Of a DNA stretch of 57,892 nt, positions 42,556 through 51,834 are shown in pieces. The notes below the pieces were generated by a model. That model did not search any database and was not told where the DNA came from. It was given only the letters and a program-made list of their open reading frames with translations. The DNA lies in the NCBI GenBank assembly GCA_949289215.1, contig CASENC010000031.1:1-57892 (forward strand), given 5' to 3'. The position numbers were made by a program, and so were the translations under genes. The DNA is from an uncultured Bacteroidales bacterium (GTDB lineage Bacteria > Bacteroidota > Bacteroidia > Bacteroidales > Muribaculaceae). The stretch's first letter is position 1; each line of letters starts with the position of its first letter.

Positions 42556-43221
42556 TTATTGTTCTATATATTGTTCAACGATTTTTTCTATTTCAATAGG
42601 AGTACTCACTATGTAGCCCGCATGATATTCCACAAGTTCTTTCTCGGGGCGAAATCCCCAAGTCACGCCAACCGAGTCGATGCAGGCACGGCGAGCCGTT
42701 TCCATGTCAACGCCAGAATCGCCAACATACAGCGTGTCGCTCTTGCGCTCTCTTGCCTGCGCAAGTATCGAAAACACAACCGACGGGTCGGGCTTCACCG
42801 GTATTCCCTCTTTCTGCCCTTCGACAGCCACAAAATTTATTTCCGGGAAATAATGGCGTATCAACTTTTGCGTAGCAAGGTCATACTTATTGGAAGCAAC
42901 AGCAATCTTCACACCTTCTTCCTGCAACCAGTCGAGCATATCGGTTATGCCGGGATATGGCACAGTGTAATCGGTATTATGGTCATTGTAATATGCCTTA
43001 AAGTCGGCAAGCATCTTGTCGATGACAAGTTCCTTGTTTATATCCTCGGGCAAAACACGCTCAATGAGTTTACGCACACCGTTACCCACGAAAAACGGGT
43101 AAGAAGCCACGCTGTGAGTGGGGAAGCCGTTCACTTCAAGCGCATGATTGGCCGCACGGCCAAGGTCCTCAATCGTGTTGAGCAACGTACCGTCAAGGTC
43201 GAATATTACTAATCGTTTCAT
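42556..43221 (-). CDS. HAD-family phosphatase (phosphoglycolate-like)
   Basis: A 221-residue HAD hydrolase. Motif I FDLDGTLLNT, motif II VASNKYD, motif III Lys in IPVKPDPSV and motif IV GDSGVDMETA are present, with an alpha-helical cap after motif I. It resembles phosphoglycolate or sugar-phosphate phosphatases. ATG 43221 is chosen because it starts at the first strand (MKRLVIFDLDG); the open frame further up has no domain. It sits one base from the ROK gene, suggesting a joint role in sugar-phosphate metabolism. Confidence 0.88.
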   Translation of the reverse strand: MKRLVIFDLDGTLLNTIEDLGRAANHALEVNGFPTHSVASYPFFVGNGVRKLIERVLPEDINKELVIDKMLADFKAYYNDHNTDYTVPYPGITDMLDWLQEEGVKIAVASNKYDLATQKLIRHYFPEINFVAVEGQKEGIPVKPDPSVVFSILAQARERKSDTLYVGDSGVDMETARRACIDSVGVTWGFRPEKELVEYHAGYIVSTPIEIEKIVEQYIEQ

Positions 43222-43258
43222 GATGAGATAGCATATATGTGTGTATGTGTTAATAATA

Positions 43259-45613
43259 TCAAAATGGATAACCCACCGAGAAGTGGAATGTGGCATCGCG
43301 CGACCAGTCGGGGTGGATAAGAGGCCACCGCTCTTGATTGCGTGCCGGATTATGGGCTTTCATGCCAAGGTCAAAACGCAACAAGAAATATGTGAAATCG
43401 AGCCTCAGCCCAAGCCCGTAAGCGAGTGCTATCTGCTTATAGAACTCATTGAACTTAAACACACCGCCGGGCTGGCTTTCATAGTCGCGTATGGTCCATA
43501 TGTTTCCGGCATCGACAAATGCGCCCAGTTCAAGTACCCAAAACAATTTGGCACGATATTCCACATTAAGGTCAAGACGAATGTCGCCGCACTGGTAGAT
43601 GAAACTGTTCATCGAATTGGCGGCATCAAAACTGCCGGGACCGAGCGTGCGCACACCCCACCCTCTCACCGAGTTGGCACCACCGGCATAAAACCGCTTC
43701 TCGAACGGCAACACCGTGGCATTGCCATAAGGCACGGCAGCCCCGGCACCCACGTGGAACGACACAGAGTGCCGCGTTGACATTGAATGTGTGTAAGAGA
43801 AATCGGCATCCACCTTGGCATATTGCGAATAACGTATGCCAAACACTTCATAGGCATCACCGTCACGTTTTTGCTTTACAGCCTTGGATATCCCGTAAAG
43901 CAGGTTGCCGGCAGTCTCGACCGCTGCACGTATCGTATATACATTACGCTGGAACCCCGAAGTCAACGGAGAAGCCTGCCGCTTGTTAGAATGATAATAA
44001 GAATACCCAAGCCGCATTATAAAGTGGTCTTCATAAGAATAACGCAACAGCGGATTGGTAATATCATCAAGGAAACCCACTTGGCTGTTTGGCAGATATA
44101 CATAGCTCACGTCGATAAGGTTGAACGTGTGACGGGTACGGGTGTTGTGACGGGTGTTCGACCAGTGGTATTTCCACCCCGCACCGGCTATGACGCGAGT
44201 ATATTCGGGGCGTTCCTGGTAATTGAACGTGGTAAGGAACTCGGTGGTGGCAAGCACACGTTGCTTGAATTTCTTCTTCAAGAACGGGAACTTGAATTTT
44301 GGGAATGTTATGCCCACTTCGCCCGAATATTCCGAATAATTGTCGTTGATAAGCCCCGAAAGGTCACCCGACAAGCTCTCATATGAAGCCCTGAACTTGG
44401 TATCAAGCACTTCAGCCCCTTTGGCTATATTGCGATGGGTGTAAGATGCTCCCACACCAAACCCCAAGTCACCCTCGGAGTTGGTACCTTCGAGCGAGAG
44501 TGATACCGTCTGTGACTTGCCTTTTGTCAACAAGAAATAAGCATCGACCCACACCTTGCCGTCGATGCGCCCCACCGGAACCACTTCCACATTGATGAAT
44601 TTCAGCAAACCGAGCCTGCCAAGCGCACGATATGTGCGGTCAATGTCGGACGAATTGTAAAGTTCTCCGGGAGTTATGAAATTACATTCCTCTATCACCG
44701 ACGGACGTATGTAATGTTCATCATACATGATGGATATTCCACGATAGTTCACCGTGTCGGGTGCCGCATACGCATCCCTGCCATGCATCACAAGCGGATC
44801 GTAATTGGTGACATAGGTGACACTGCGCACAAAAAACGGCTCGTGGCGATTATAATAGTCCATCTCGCTATTAGGATAAGGCGGCATGGTATTAAGCGTG
44901 AGTATCACATCTTTCCGGCCTTCGGCGGTATCGGCGGTAAATGTTATGTATTCCTTATTGAAAGCATAATATCCCTGTTCTCGCAGGCGGTTGGTTATGC
45001 CCTGGCGTTCAAGGTCGAGCTGGGTGCGGTCAAACAGGTCGCCGCGCTTCAACACGAAACTTGCCGAATCGGCAAGTATCAACCTGCGCAATGTATCATT
45101 GGGGATATTATATACTATGCTGTCGATATAGTGCGGCTCGCCAAGCGTGACATTGTAATTCACATTTATACGGCGCTTCTTTAAATTCATTGTGGTATCA
45201 CATTCCACAGTCGAATTCATGTAACCCATGTTAACAAGAGCCGTCTGCAACTGGTTGACCGATGCGTCGGTAAGTTCCTGGTCATATATCACAGGCGGTG
45301 CGCCCACACGCTGTATCCAGCGGTTTGCCCACTTGGTACTGTCATGCCCCGACAAATTGTAAAACCACAGCTGCAACTTCAATCCGCCAAGCACCTCATG
45401 GTTTGGCTGCTGGCGTATGTAACTTTGCAAATCGGTCTTGCTCACATGATGGTTCTTTTTGTCGATAATGTTTATGTCCACATTATCGAGCAAATACCTG
45501 CCTTGCGGCACGTGCTTGGTGGTATTGCACGAAACAAGCGACAACAGCAATGCCGCAACAACGCAAACAACCGCAGTCGGCAACATATTTCTGTATCGCT
45601 TCAACTTCATCAT
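43259..45613 (-). CDS. TamL-like BamA/TamA-family outer membrane lipoprotein
   Basis: A 784-residue outer membrane barrel protein. The N-terminus is a lipoprotein signal (LLLSLVSC), as in the TamL branch found in Bacteroidota. Two or three POTRA domains follow (about residues 30-330), then a 16-strand barrel with the conserved RFYAGGANSVRGWGVRTLG motif (Omp85 L6 region) and a terminal aromatic strand FHFSVGYPF. It should help insert or assemble outer membrane proteins. ATG 45613 is preferred to the TTG at 45616. Confidence 0.9.
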   Translation of the reverse strand: MMKLKRYRNMLPTAVVCVVAALLLSLVSCNTTKHVPQGRYLLDNVDINIIDKKNHHVSKTDLQSYIRQQPNHEVLGGLKLQLWFYNLSGHDSTKWANRWIQRVGAPPVIYDQELTDASVNQLQTALVNMGYMNSTVECDTTMNLKKRRINVNYNVTLGEPHYIDSIVYNIPNDTLRRLILADSASFVLKRGDLFDRTQLDLERQGITNRLREQGYYAFNKEYITFTADTAEGRKDVILTLNTMPPYPNSEMDYYNRHEPFFVRSVTYVTNYDPLVMHGRDAYAAPDTVNYRGISIMYDEHYIRPSVIEECNFITPGELYNSSDIDRTYRALGRLGLLKFINVEVVPVGRIDGKVWVDAYFLLTKGKSQTVSLSLEGTNSEGDLGFGVGASYTHRNIAKGAEVLDTKFRASYESLSGDLSGLINDNYSEYSGEVGITFPKFKFPFLKKKFKQRVLATTEFLTTFNYQERPEYTRVIAGAGWKYHWSNTRHNTRTRHTFNLIDVSYVYLPNSQVGFLDDITNPLLRYSYEDHFIMRLGYSYYHSNKRQASPLTSGFQRNVYTIRAAVETAGNLLYGISKAVKQKRDGDAYEVFGIRYSQYAKVDADFSYTHSMSTRHSVSFHVGAGAAVPYGNATVLPFEKRFYAGGANSVRGWGVRTLGPGSFDAANSMNSFIYQCGDIRLDLNVEYRAKLFWVLELGAFVDAGNIWTIRDYESQPGGVFKFNEFYKQIALAYGLGLRLDFTYFLLRFDLGMKAHNPARNQERWPLIHPDWSRDATFHFSVGYPF

Positions 45614-45616
45614 CAA

Positions 45617-46768
45617 TCAATGCTGCTTATAAGCCTTCAAATACAACCGTTTACAATCATCCGCGCAATATGCCTTGGGTGCATTGCCGGGACTGCCGCT
45701 CGCAATCGCATCGGCTGCCATCTTGTCGATTAACGAGACGAATTCTTCCTCTTTTATGCCATATTGTTCCAATGACGGCACTTCGCACACACGACAAACA
45801 TCGGCAATCGATGCCACAAATGCACGTGCTGCATCATCGTCGCCGCAGCCGCCATCGGCCACGCCCGTAAGCCGGGCAAGGCGAGCGAAACGAGCTGTGG
45901 CACAGGGCAACAAGTCGGTCATGCACGTTGGCAACAACATCGCATTCGACAACCCGTGAGGCACATGGAACAGTGCACCTATGGGGCGGCTCATGCCATG
46001 CACCACGGTGACGCTTGAATTGTTGATGCAAATCCCGGCATCGAGTGCGGCGCGAGCCATTTCACGGCGTGCTTCCTCATCGCGGCCATTGCGGTATGCG
46101 ACAGGCAGATACCGCATTATACGGCACACCGCAGCCTCGGCAAGAGCATCGGTTTCGGGCATGGCCTTTACCGAGATATACGACTCCACGGCATGAGTGA
46201 GGGCATCAAGCCCCGTGGCAGCAGTTACACTTCCGGGTGCATTCATGCCGAGCGTATAATCTACTATCGCAAGCCGTGGCAACAGCACATCACCTTTAAG
46301 CAACATTTTTATCCCGTGCTCAGTATCGGTAATAATGGTAAACCTGGTGGCTTCAGAACCGGTTCCTGCCGTGGTGGGTATGGCCACCACAGGCGGCACG
46401 GGCCGGTTTATCTCTTTACCCATGTAATCGGCAATTTTACCGGGATTACCTATCATGGCGGCAATAGCCTTGGCCGAATCGAGGGGACTTCCTCCACCCA
46501 ATCCTATACAAAAATCACACCCCGCATTGCGATAAGCGGCGACACCTGCATCAATCATCACATCGGTAGGTTCTCCGCATATTCGGTCAAACACTTCATA
46601 TTCAACCACATCACGGCCAAGCGCGAGTTCAAGCCGCTTCATTATCTCCGACTTGCCCACGTGCGGCCCCGTCACCACCAATGCCTTACGACCGTATTGC
46701 CGAAACAATCCGCTGTTGTTTTCCAGGGTTCCGGCCTCGCATATTATCTTATCGGGTATTTTTAACAT
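45617..46768 (-). CDS. Iron-containing alcohol dehydrogenase
   Basis: A 383-residue group III (Fe-dependent) dehydrogenase. It has the nucleotide-binding region CIGLGGGSPLDSAKAIAAM, AIPTTAGTGSEATRF, and the metal-binding Asp and His residues in GLDALTHAVESYIS and HGMSRPIGALFHVPHGLSNA. It interconverts alcohols and aldehydes with NAD(P). Its stop touches the start region of the TamL gene, so the two are probably co-transcribed, although the functions are unrelated. Confidence 0.92.
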   Translation of the reverse strand: MLKIPDKIICEAGTLENNSGLFRQYGRKALVVTGPHVGKSEIMKRLELALGRDVVEYEVFDRICGEPTDVMIDAGVAAYRNAGCDFCIGLGGGSPLDSAKAIAAMIGNPGKIADYMGKEINRPVPPVVAIPTTAGTGSEATRFTIITDTEHGIKMLLKGDVLLPRLAIVDYTLGMNAPGSVTAATGLDALTHAVESYISVKAMPETDALAEAAVCRIMRYLPVAYRNGRDEEARREMARAALDAGICINNSSVTVVHGMSRPIGALFHVPHGLSNAMLLPTCMTDLLPCATARFARLARLTGVADGGCGDDDAARAFVASIADVCRVCEVPSLEQYGIKEEEFVSLIDKMAADAIASGSPGNAPKAYCADDCKRLYLKAYKQH

Positions 46769-46827
46769 TTCCTGCGTTATATTTTTTATTGTTGCGAAGT
46801 TACTGCAAAAGAATTAGAAAACGCAGC

Positions 46828-46860
46828 AAGAGCCTGTTTAATTTTGTCAAACAGGCTCTT
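46828..46860. terminator. Terminator after the TonB-receptor-like gene
   Basis: AAGAGCCTGTTT (46828-46839) and AAACAGGCTCTT (46849-46860) form a perfect 12-base stem with a 9-base loop, 25 bases past the stop of the receptor-like gene. Confidence 0.75.
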
Positions 46861-46885
46861 TATGATACCATCTGCGAGAGAAAAA

Positions 46886-49339
46886 TCAATAATCCATGTC
46901 GCCGCCATATCCGCCGCCCATGTCACCGCCGCCACCTTGTTTGCGCATATCGGGCTTACGGGCCTTGGCATTGCCGAAACTGTATGACACGGTAAATTGC
47001 ACACGGCGGCCGCCACCACGGCGTTCCGACTCTTGTACAAAATCCGAGCCATAAGTCATTTGGTTCCATTTACGCGAATCGAGCAAATCTCGCACATTCA
47101 CCGAAAACGACCAGTTGTCAAGCGACTTCTTGAGGCCTCCGTCAAAGCGATATCGAGGTTCACGCGACCCTTGCGCCAGTATTTGACGTGAATAATATCC
47201 GCCATTCAACTGCAAATTCAAGTCCCAAGGCAACCTCACCGAAGCCATGATATTGAAATTCCAGGTAAAATCACTTTCATCGTCACCGGTCACCGGAGCA
47301 GTAAGCCCCTCGGGCAAGAAACTGAATCCGTCGAGTTTGTTATAAAACAAGTTGACAGTAGTTGTCAGATCAAGACGCTTGAACAAATTATTTTTAACGA
47401 CAAACTCGGCACCTGTTTCAAGTGACTGCGAAACATTTTCGTTGGTACTGTTCATCACCCCGTCGCGCATGAAACTTATGCGTTGTATCACATCATCGGT
47501 GGTACGATAATAACCCGATACCGAAATCACATGATTAGTCCAGCTCTTTATATAGTTCAATTCAAATGCGTTGGAATATTGCGGTTGCAATTCCGGGTTA
47601 CCATACGATATATTGGTGGGGTCACTGATGTTGACAAACGAGTTCAACTGCCCTCCCCACGGACGACGTATGCGCCGCGTGTAATTCACCTGAATTTCGT
47701 TTTCCTTAGGCAACGAATACGAAAGGAACAAACTCGGGAACAAAGCAAACTTATTGGTGACATACGGCTGCTTGGCATCTTTGGTTTCGCCATATGCAAG
47801 CGACTTCACTTCATTGTGCCAATATTCACCGCGCAAACCGGCCGAGAAACTGAAATCACTAATTTTCCCTCCGAACGTGGCATACAATGCCTGTATGTTC
47901 TGGTCGTATATAAAGCGGTTATACAAATCTTCATCTATGGGCATATCGGTCTCGGTCAATCCCGTCCAAGTAGTCATAGGACTGTCTTCATGGCTCAACG
48001 TACCCTTATACCCTGTTTCGATTTTAAACATATCGCTTATTTGGTTGGTATAATCAACCTGAAATTCCCAATTGTTTACCTTTATGCCTGTTTCTTGCGA
48101 CTGCCAATAAGTGTCGAGCGAATCGACATATTCATATTGCCGCTGATAGGTGGTGGTATTGGGCATACGCCACATATTAAATGACACCGATGCCATCAAG
48201 TTATGCGTATCGCTGAATTCATGGGTATAGTCGAGCGACACATTTCCGCCACGACCGTTATTGTCACTGCTGCTGTTGCTAAATCCCGAAGTGAAATTGC
48301 CGGGAACTGTGCTTTCATAGTTGGTGCGGCTGTTGTTCCAGCCACCTCCAACCATTCCGAAACCGCCGAGCGACAACGCATCGGCCTCGGTGAGATGATA
48401 AGTGGCCCCGGCACGGAAAAATACCGACGTGTTACGCCGCTCGCTGTCGGCAAGCGAGTTAAGATAAGTGCCGTCGTCATAAGTGCGATACGAGTTATTG
48501 AAACCCTCGCTGTGCCAACTGCGCAACCCGACATTGGCATACGCATCCCATTTCCCGATGTTGAAATTTATGTTCCCACCGGCATTGTAACCGCCTTGAG
48601 TGTTGGCACCGACTTGTGCACCGCCGAAATATCCCGGCTGGCGGTTTTGCTTCAACACTATATTTATGATACCCGATGTGCCTTCGGGGCTGTATTTTGC
48701 CGACGGATTGGTGATTACCTCTATTTTTTCGATAGTCTCGGCGGGCAATTGCTCAAGTATCTGCCCGCGGTTGTCGGCTGTGAGGCCCGAAGGCCGCCCG
48801 TTTATCCATATAGTGACCGACGAATTACCGCGCAACGAGACTTCTCCGTCGTCATCAACCTCGACCGACGGTATGGTTTCAAGTATTTCACTTGCCGAAG
48901 CACCTGCCGCAGCAATGTTTTGATCGACGTTAAACACTTTTTTGTCAAGTTCAAAACGCATTTGCGACTTCATGCCCACCACCTCTATTTCATCGAGGAC
49001 ATGGGTATTTTCGCTCAATCCCACCACATTCAAGTTAAGCGACTGATTGGCAGAATGTATCTCGGCATCTACCGACTCGGCCTTATAACCGACATATGAC
49101 AATTTTACATTATACCGGCCTTGAGGCAGATTATTTAATTTAAACGCCCCGTTTATGTCCGACATGGTTCCTACCGGCAGCTCCTTTCCGCTGCTTTTGT
49201 CACTCACAGTCACATTCACAAATTCCATCGGCTCATCGGTCGATGAATCGATAACCTTGCCGGTTATCACAGCCGCCGATGCCGAAGATATAACGGATAA
49301 CATTGCGGTTGCCACAACCGCCACTGTTTTATGTTTCAT
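46886..49339 (-). CDS. TonB-receptor-like outer membrane barrel protein
   Basis: An 817-residue protein with signal peptide (about residues 1-22), a carboxypeptidase-regulatory-like domain (about 23-105, GKVIDSSTDEPMEFVNVTVS), a plug (EVVGMKSQMRFELDKKVF, then GRPSGLTADNRGQILEQLPA and IEKIEVITNPSAKYSPEG), and a large barrel of the OMP_b-brl_3 type. The last residues are unusual, Gly/Asp/Met rich (GGGGDMGGGYGGDMDY). No SusD partner is nearby, so it is not a classical SusC. It may import a metal or peptide-like substrate. Confidence 0.85.
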   Translation of the reverse strand: MKHKTVAVVATAMLSVISSASAAVITGKVIDSSTDEPMEFVNVTVSDKSSGKELPVGTMSDINGAFKLNNLPQGRYNVKLSYVGYKAESVDAEIHSANQSLNLNVVGLSENTHVLDEIEVVGMKSQMRFELDKKVFNVDQNIAAAGASASEILETIPSVEVDDDGEVSLRGNSSVTIWINGRPSGLTADNRGQILEQLPAETIEKIEVITNPSAKYSPEGTSGIINIVLKQNRQPGYFGGAQVGANTQGGYNAGGNINFNIGKWDAYANVGLRSWHSEGFNNSYRTYDDGTYLNSLADSERRNTSVFFRAGATYHLTEADALSLGGFGMVGGGWNNSRTNYESTVPGNFTSGFSNSSSDNNGRGGNVSLDYTHEFSDTHNLMASVSFNMWRMPNTTTYQRQYEYVDSLDTYWQSQETGIKVNNWEFQVDYTNQISDMFKIETGYKGTLSHEDSPMTTWTGLTETDMPIDEDLYNRFIYDQNIQALYATFGGKISDFSFSAGLRGEYWHNEVKSLAYGETKDAKQPYVTNKFALFPSLFLSYSLPKENEIQVNYTRRIRRPWGGQLNSFVNISDPTNISYGNPELQPQYSNAFELNYIKSWTNHVISVSGYYRTTDDVIQRISFMRDGVMNSTNENVSQSLETGAEFVVKNNLFKRLDLTTTVNLFYNKLDGFSFLPEGLTAPVTGDDESDFTWNFNIMASVRLPWDLNLQLNGGYYSRQILAQGSREPRYRFDGGLKKSLDNWSFSVNVRDLLDSRKWNQMTYGSDFVQESERRGGGRRVQFTVSYSFGNAKARKPDMRKQGGGGDMGGGYGGDMDY

Positions 49340-49572
49340 TTTATAAACCTAAAATTTTACGAAAACCAAAAAACACTTTTTTGGGGAACAAAAAGCAATA
49401 TAAATCTTTTGTTAGAGTAACCCGAATGCAGAAAGTTAAACGTGCAGATTAATTTTTTTCTGAAATTCCCAAAAACTCTTACAAATTTACGCATTTCACC
49501 CAATGCCGATTGCCCGATTTACGCACATTAAATATTAATTAGCATACTTTTGTATATCTCCCCCTACCGAAA

Positions 49573-49974
49573 TCAACGGTGCAACTTGTTTAACAGCCAC
49601 ATTTGCATCAATGCCATTGCACAAACGGCACCTGCGGCATCGGCCAAAAAGTCAAAAATATCCATGCTGCGCCCCAACCCCATCAATTCTTGAGCAACTT
49701 CAATCGCACCCCCAAGCGCGATTGCCACAGCCGTGACTGCAATTGCCTTGCCTCTGCCAAGCCTGCCCGGCGGCATGGCCGTCTTCCCAAAATCGAAAAG
49801 ATAAGAAGCGGCAATGGCAAAAAACATTAGAAAGTGCACCACTTTATCGGCTCCCGGGAAATCAAGCAATCCGGCACTTTTCACCGGCTGCGGCACAAGG
49901 CACAAATACAAAACTACAAGCGTGAAAAACGCCGAAAAAACGCCGGCAGGCACTTTAAGCAATATTTTAATCAT
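49573..49974 (-). CDS. VanZ-like membrane protein
   Basis: A 133-residue protein with three or four hydrophobic segments and VanZ-type motifs: DFPGADKVVHFLMFFAIAAS and GGAIEVAQELMGLGRSMDIF, then DFLADAAGAVCA. The VanZ family is often found beside unrelated genes; the original VanZ gives slight teicoplanin resistance, but the general role is unknown. ATG 49974 is preferred to an earlier ATG at 50004 because the hydrophobic start begins there and the -7 box lies at 50002-50009. Confidence 0.82.
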   Translation of the reverse strand: MIKILLKVPAGVFSAFFTLVVLYLCLVPQPVKSAGLLDFPGADKVVHFLMFFAIAASYLFDFGKTAMPPGRLGRGKAIAVTAVAIALGGAIEVAQELMGLGRSMDIFDFLADAAGAVCAMALMQMWLLNKLHR

Positions 49975-50001
49975 AATATAAGCCCATAAAATTTCATCTT
50001 G

Positions 50002-50009
50002 CAAAATTA
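50002..50009 (-). promoter_or_regulatory. -7 element, leftward (VanZ-like gene)
   Basis: The minus strand reads TAATTTTG, 27 bases before ATG 49974. Confidence 0.5.
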
Positions 50010-50032
50010 ATAATTAATCACGCGAAAATAAT

Positions 50033-50040
50033 TACATTTG
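50033..50040 (+). promoter_or_regulatory. -7 element, rightward (NSS symporter)
   Basis: TACATTTG followed by GCAAAAG, 47 bases before the symporter ATG; it shares the divergent region with the leftward box at 50002. Confidence 0.55.
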
Positions 50041-50087
50041 CAAAAGCAAATACCAAAAGTGATAACAAACATTTCACTGTAGCAATC

Positions 50088-51473
50088 ATGGCAAGCAACA
50101 ATAATCACTCGACATTCGGGTCAAAAATAGGCGTAATCGCAGCTACCGTGGGGTCGGCCGTGGGGCTGGGCAATGTGTGGCGTTTCCCAAGCCTTGCCCA
50201 AGCCAACGGGGGTGCCGCATTCCTTATTATCTATATTGTGAGCATACTCATACTCGGCATCCCTGTGATGCTTGCCGAAACTTCGCTCGGGCGTGCCGGA
50301 CGGTCCGACTCGGTGGGAGTGTTCAAGCATCTTACCCCTAAGAGCCGGTGGTGGATAGTGGGGGTTGTGGGCATTGTGGCTTCATACATAATCTTGTCGT
50401 ATTACATGGTTGTAGCCGGGTGGACACTTGAATATATCTACAGTTCAGTCACCGGTGCTCTGTTTGAAGGCACCACCGGCACGGCTGCCGACGGCTTGCT
50501 GTACCAGCAAAAAATGTCGGAAATGATAAGCACCGGCTGGAATCCGCTGCTATGGACCTACATCGTCATAATAATCAACCTGGTGATTTTGCTCAAAGGG
50601 GTGCAGAAAGGCATTGAGAAGATGTCTAACATAATGATGCCGATGCTGTTTGTTATACTGCTCATATTTGTCGGCGTTGCGATGACTTTGCCCGAGACCG
50701 GAAAAGGACTTGAATTTTTCCTTAAACCCGACTTCGGTAAAATCAACATCGACGTAGTAATGGCCGCACTGGGACAGGCATTCTTTTCAATGAGCCTGGG
50801 CATGGGGATACTTGTCACCTACGCATCATATTATCCTCGCGACATAAAACTTATAGGCACATCGTTCACCGTCACCGGGCTTAATTTCCTCGTCGCATTC
50901 ATGATGGGGCTGATAATATTCCCGGCGGTGATGAGTTTCAACGTGGTTATCAATCCCGACAGTCTCTCGGGCACAACTTTGGTATTCGTCACCCTGCCCG
51001 AAGTGTTCAATTATATGGATATGCCTCGCTTCTGGGCGGTACTGTTCTTCGCACTGCTGTTCCTGGCAGCCGTCACCTCCACCATCTCTATTGCCGAGGT
51101 ATCAATAGCATTCATTCACGACCGCTTCCACACTTCACGCCTCACTGCCTGCCTTGTGGTGCTGTTGCCGGTGTTTGCCACATCGGCAGTGTGTTCGCTC
51201 TCGCTCGGTGCAATGCCTTGGCTCAAGATTGCCGGGATGCCGGTATTCGACTTCCTTGACACATTCACCACCAACGTGCTGCTCCCCGTGAGCGCATTCT
51301 GCATATGCGTTTACGTCGGTTGGATACTGCGCAAAAAATTCATCTTAAATGAATTGACCAACTACGGTTCGTTCCATTCCCGCCTTGCCCCCATCGCTAC
51401 ATTCCTCATAAAATGGGTATGCCCGATACTAATCGCCGCCATATTCCTGTTTTACATAACCTCACTGTTCTAA
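50088..51473 (+). CDS. Neurotransmitter:sodium symporter (NSS) family transporter
   Basis: A 461-residue, 11-12 helix sodium-coupled transporter. The first helix has the family signature GVIAATVGSAVGLGNVWRFP, which forms the sodium and substrate site; ANGGAAFLIIYIV is the second helix. SLGMGILVTYASY is the helix 6 region. Bacterial members (LeuT, MhsT, MetP) carry amino acids. Substrate is not readable from the sequence. The next gene begins four bases after its stop. Confidence 0.92.
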   Translation: MASNNNHSTFGSKIGVIAATVGSAVGLGNVWRFPSLAQANGGAAFLIIYIVSILILGIPVMLAETSLGRAGRSDSVGVFKHLTPKSRWWIVGVVGIVASYIILSYYMVVAGWTLEYIYSSVTGALFEGTTGTAADGLLYQQKMSEMISTGWNPLLWTYIVIIINLVILLKGVQKGIEKMSNIMMPMLFVILLIFVGVAMTLPETGKGLEFFLKPDFGKINIDVVMAALGQAFFSMSLGMGILVTYASYYPRDIKLIGTSFTVTGLNFLVAFMMGLIIFPAVMSFNVVINPDSLSGTTLVFVTLPEVFNYMDMPRFWAVLFFALLFLAAVTSTISIAEVSIAFIHDRFHTSRLTACLVVLLPVFATSAVCSLSLGAMPWLKIAGMPVFDFLDTFTTNVLLPVSAFCICVYVGWILRKKFILNELTNYGSFHSRLAPIATFLIKWVCPILIAAIFLFYITSLF

Positions 51474-51476
51474 TAG

Positions 51477-51743
51477 ATGGCAATAGGCGAATGGTTCAAG
51501 ATGTCACGGCCGCAACGCATAGCGGCCATAGTGCTTGCGGCTCTAATTGTCACAGCCGTCGCTGTGCGTATGTCACTATCCCACACACGCCCGTTGCCCG
51601 AAGAGGTGGAACGGCAAGCCGTGGAAATGGCACGTTTCCGCGCAGCAATCGACTCGGCCCGCATCGACACCGCCACGCATATACGGAAATCGCCCAAACA
51701 CCCCGTTCCCGACCGCGCCATTGAAACTATCCCGCAATTTTAA
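51477..51743 (+). CDS. Small single-helix membrane protein after NSS symporter
   Basis: An 88-residue protein with one hydrophobic helix (IAAIVLAALIVTAVAVRM, about residues 15-32) and a charged, Arg/Glu-rich outer part (PEEVERQAVEMARFRAAIDS). It starts 3 bases after the symporter stop, so it is almost surely co-expressed. Some NSS transporters have a small partner (MetS with MetP), but the sequence is not clearly alike. I call it an uncharacterised partner candidate. Confidence 0.65.
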   Translation: MAIGEWFKMSRPQRIAAIVLAALIVTAVAVRMSLSHTRPLPEEVERQAVEMARFRAAIDSARIDTATHIRKSPKHPVPDRAIETIPQF

Positions 51744-51777
51744 AGGCAGATTGTATCATATTTGAATTAGAAATGGT

Positions 51778-51785
51778 TACTTTTG
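51778..51785 (+). promoter_or_regulatory. -7 element of the MFS gene
   Basis: TACTTTTG followed by GCAAC, 49 bases before the MFS ATG. The nearest TTTG upstream is only 13 bases away, so the -33 element is poor. Confidence 0.55.
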
Positions 51786-51834
51786 CAACTTGAATGGGAA
51801 AACTGAAAGAATTATGTAAAACAATATAGCAAAA

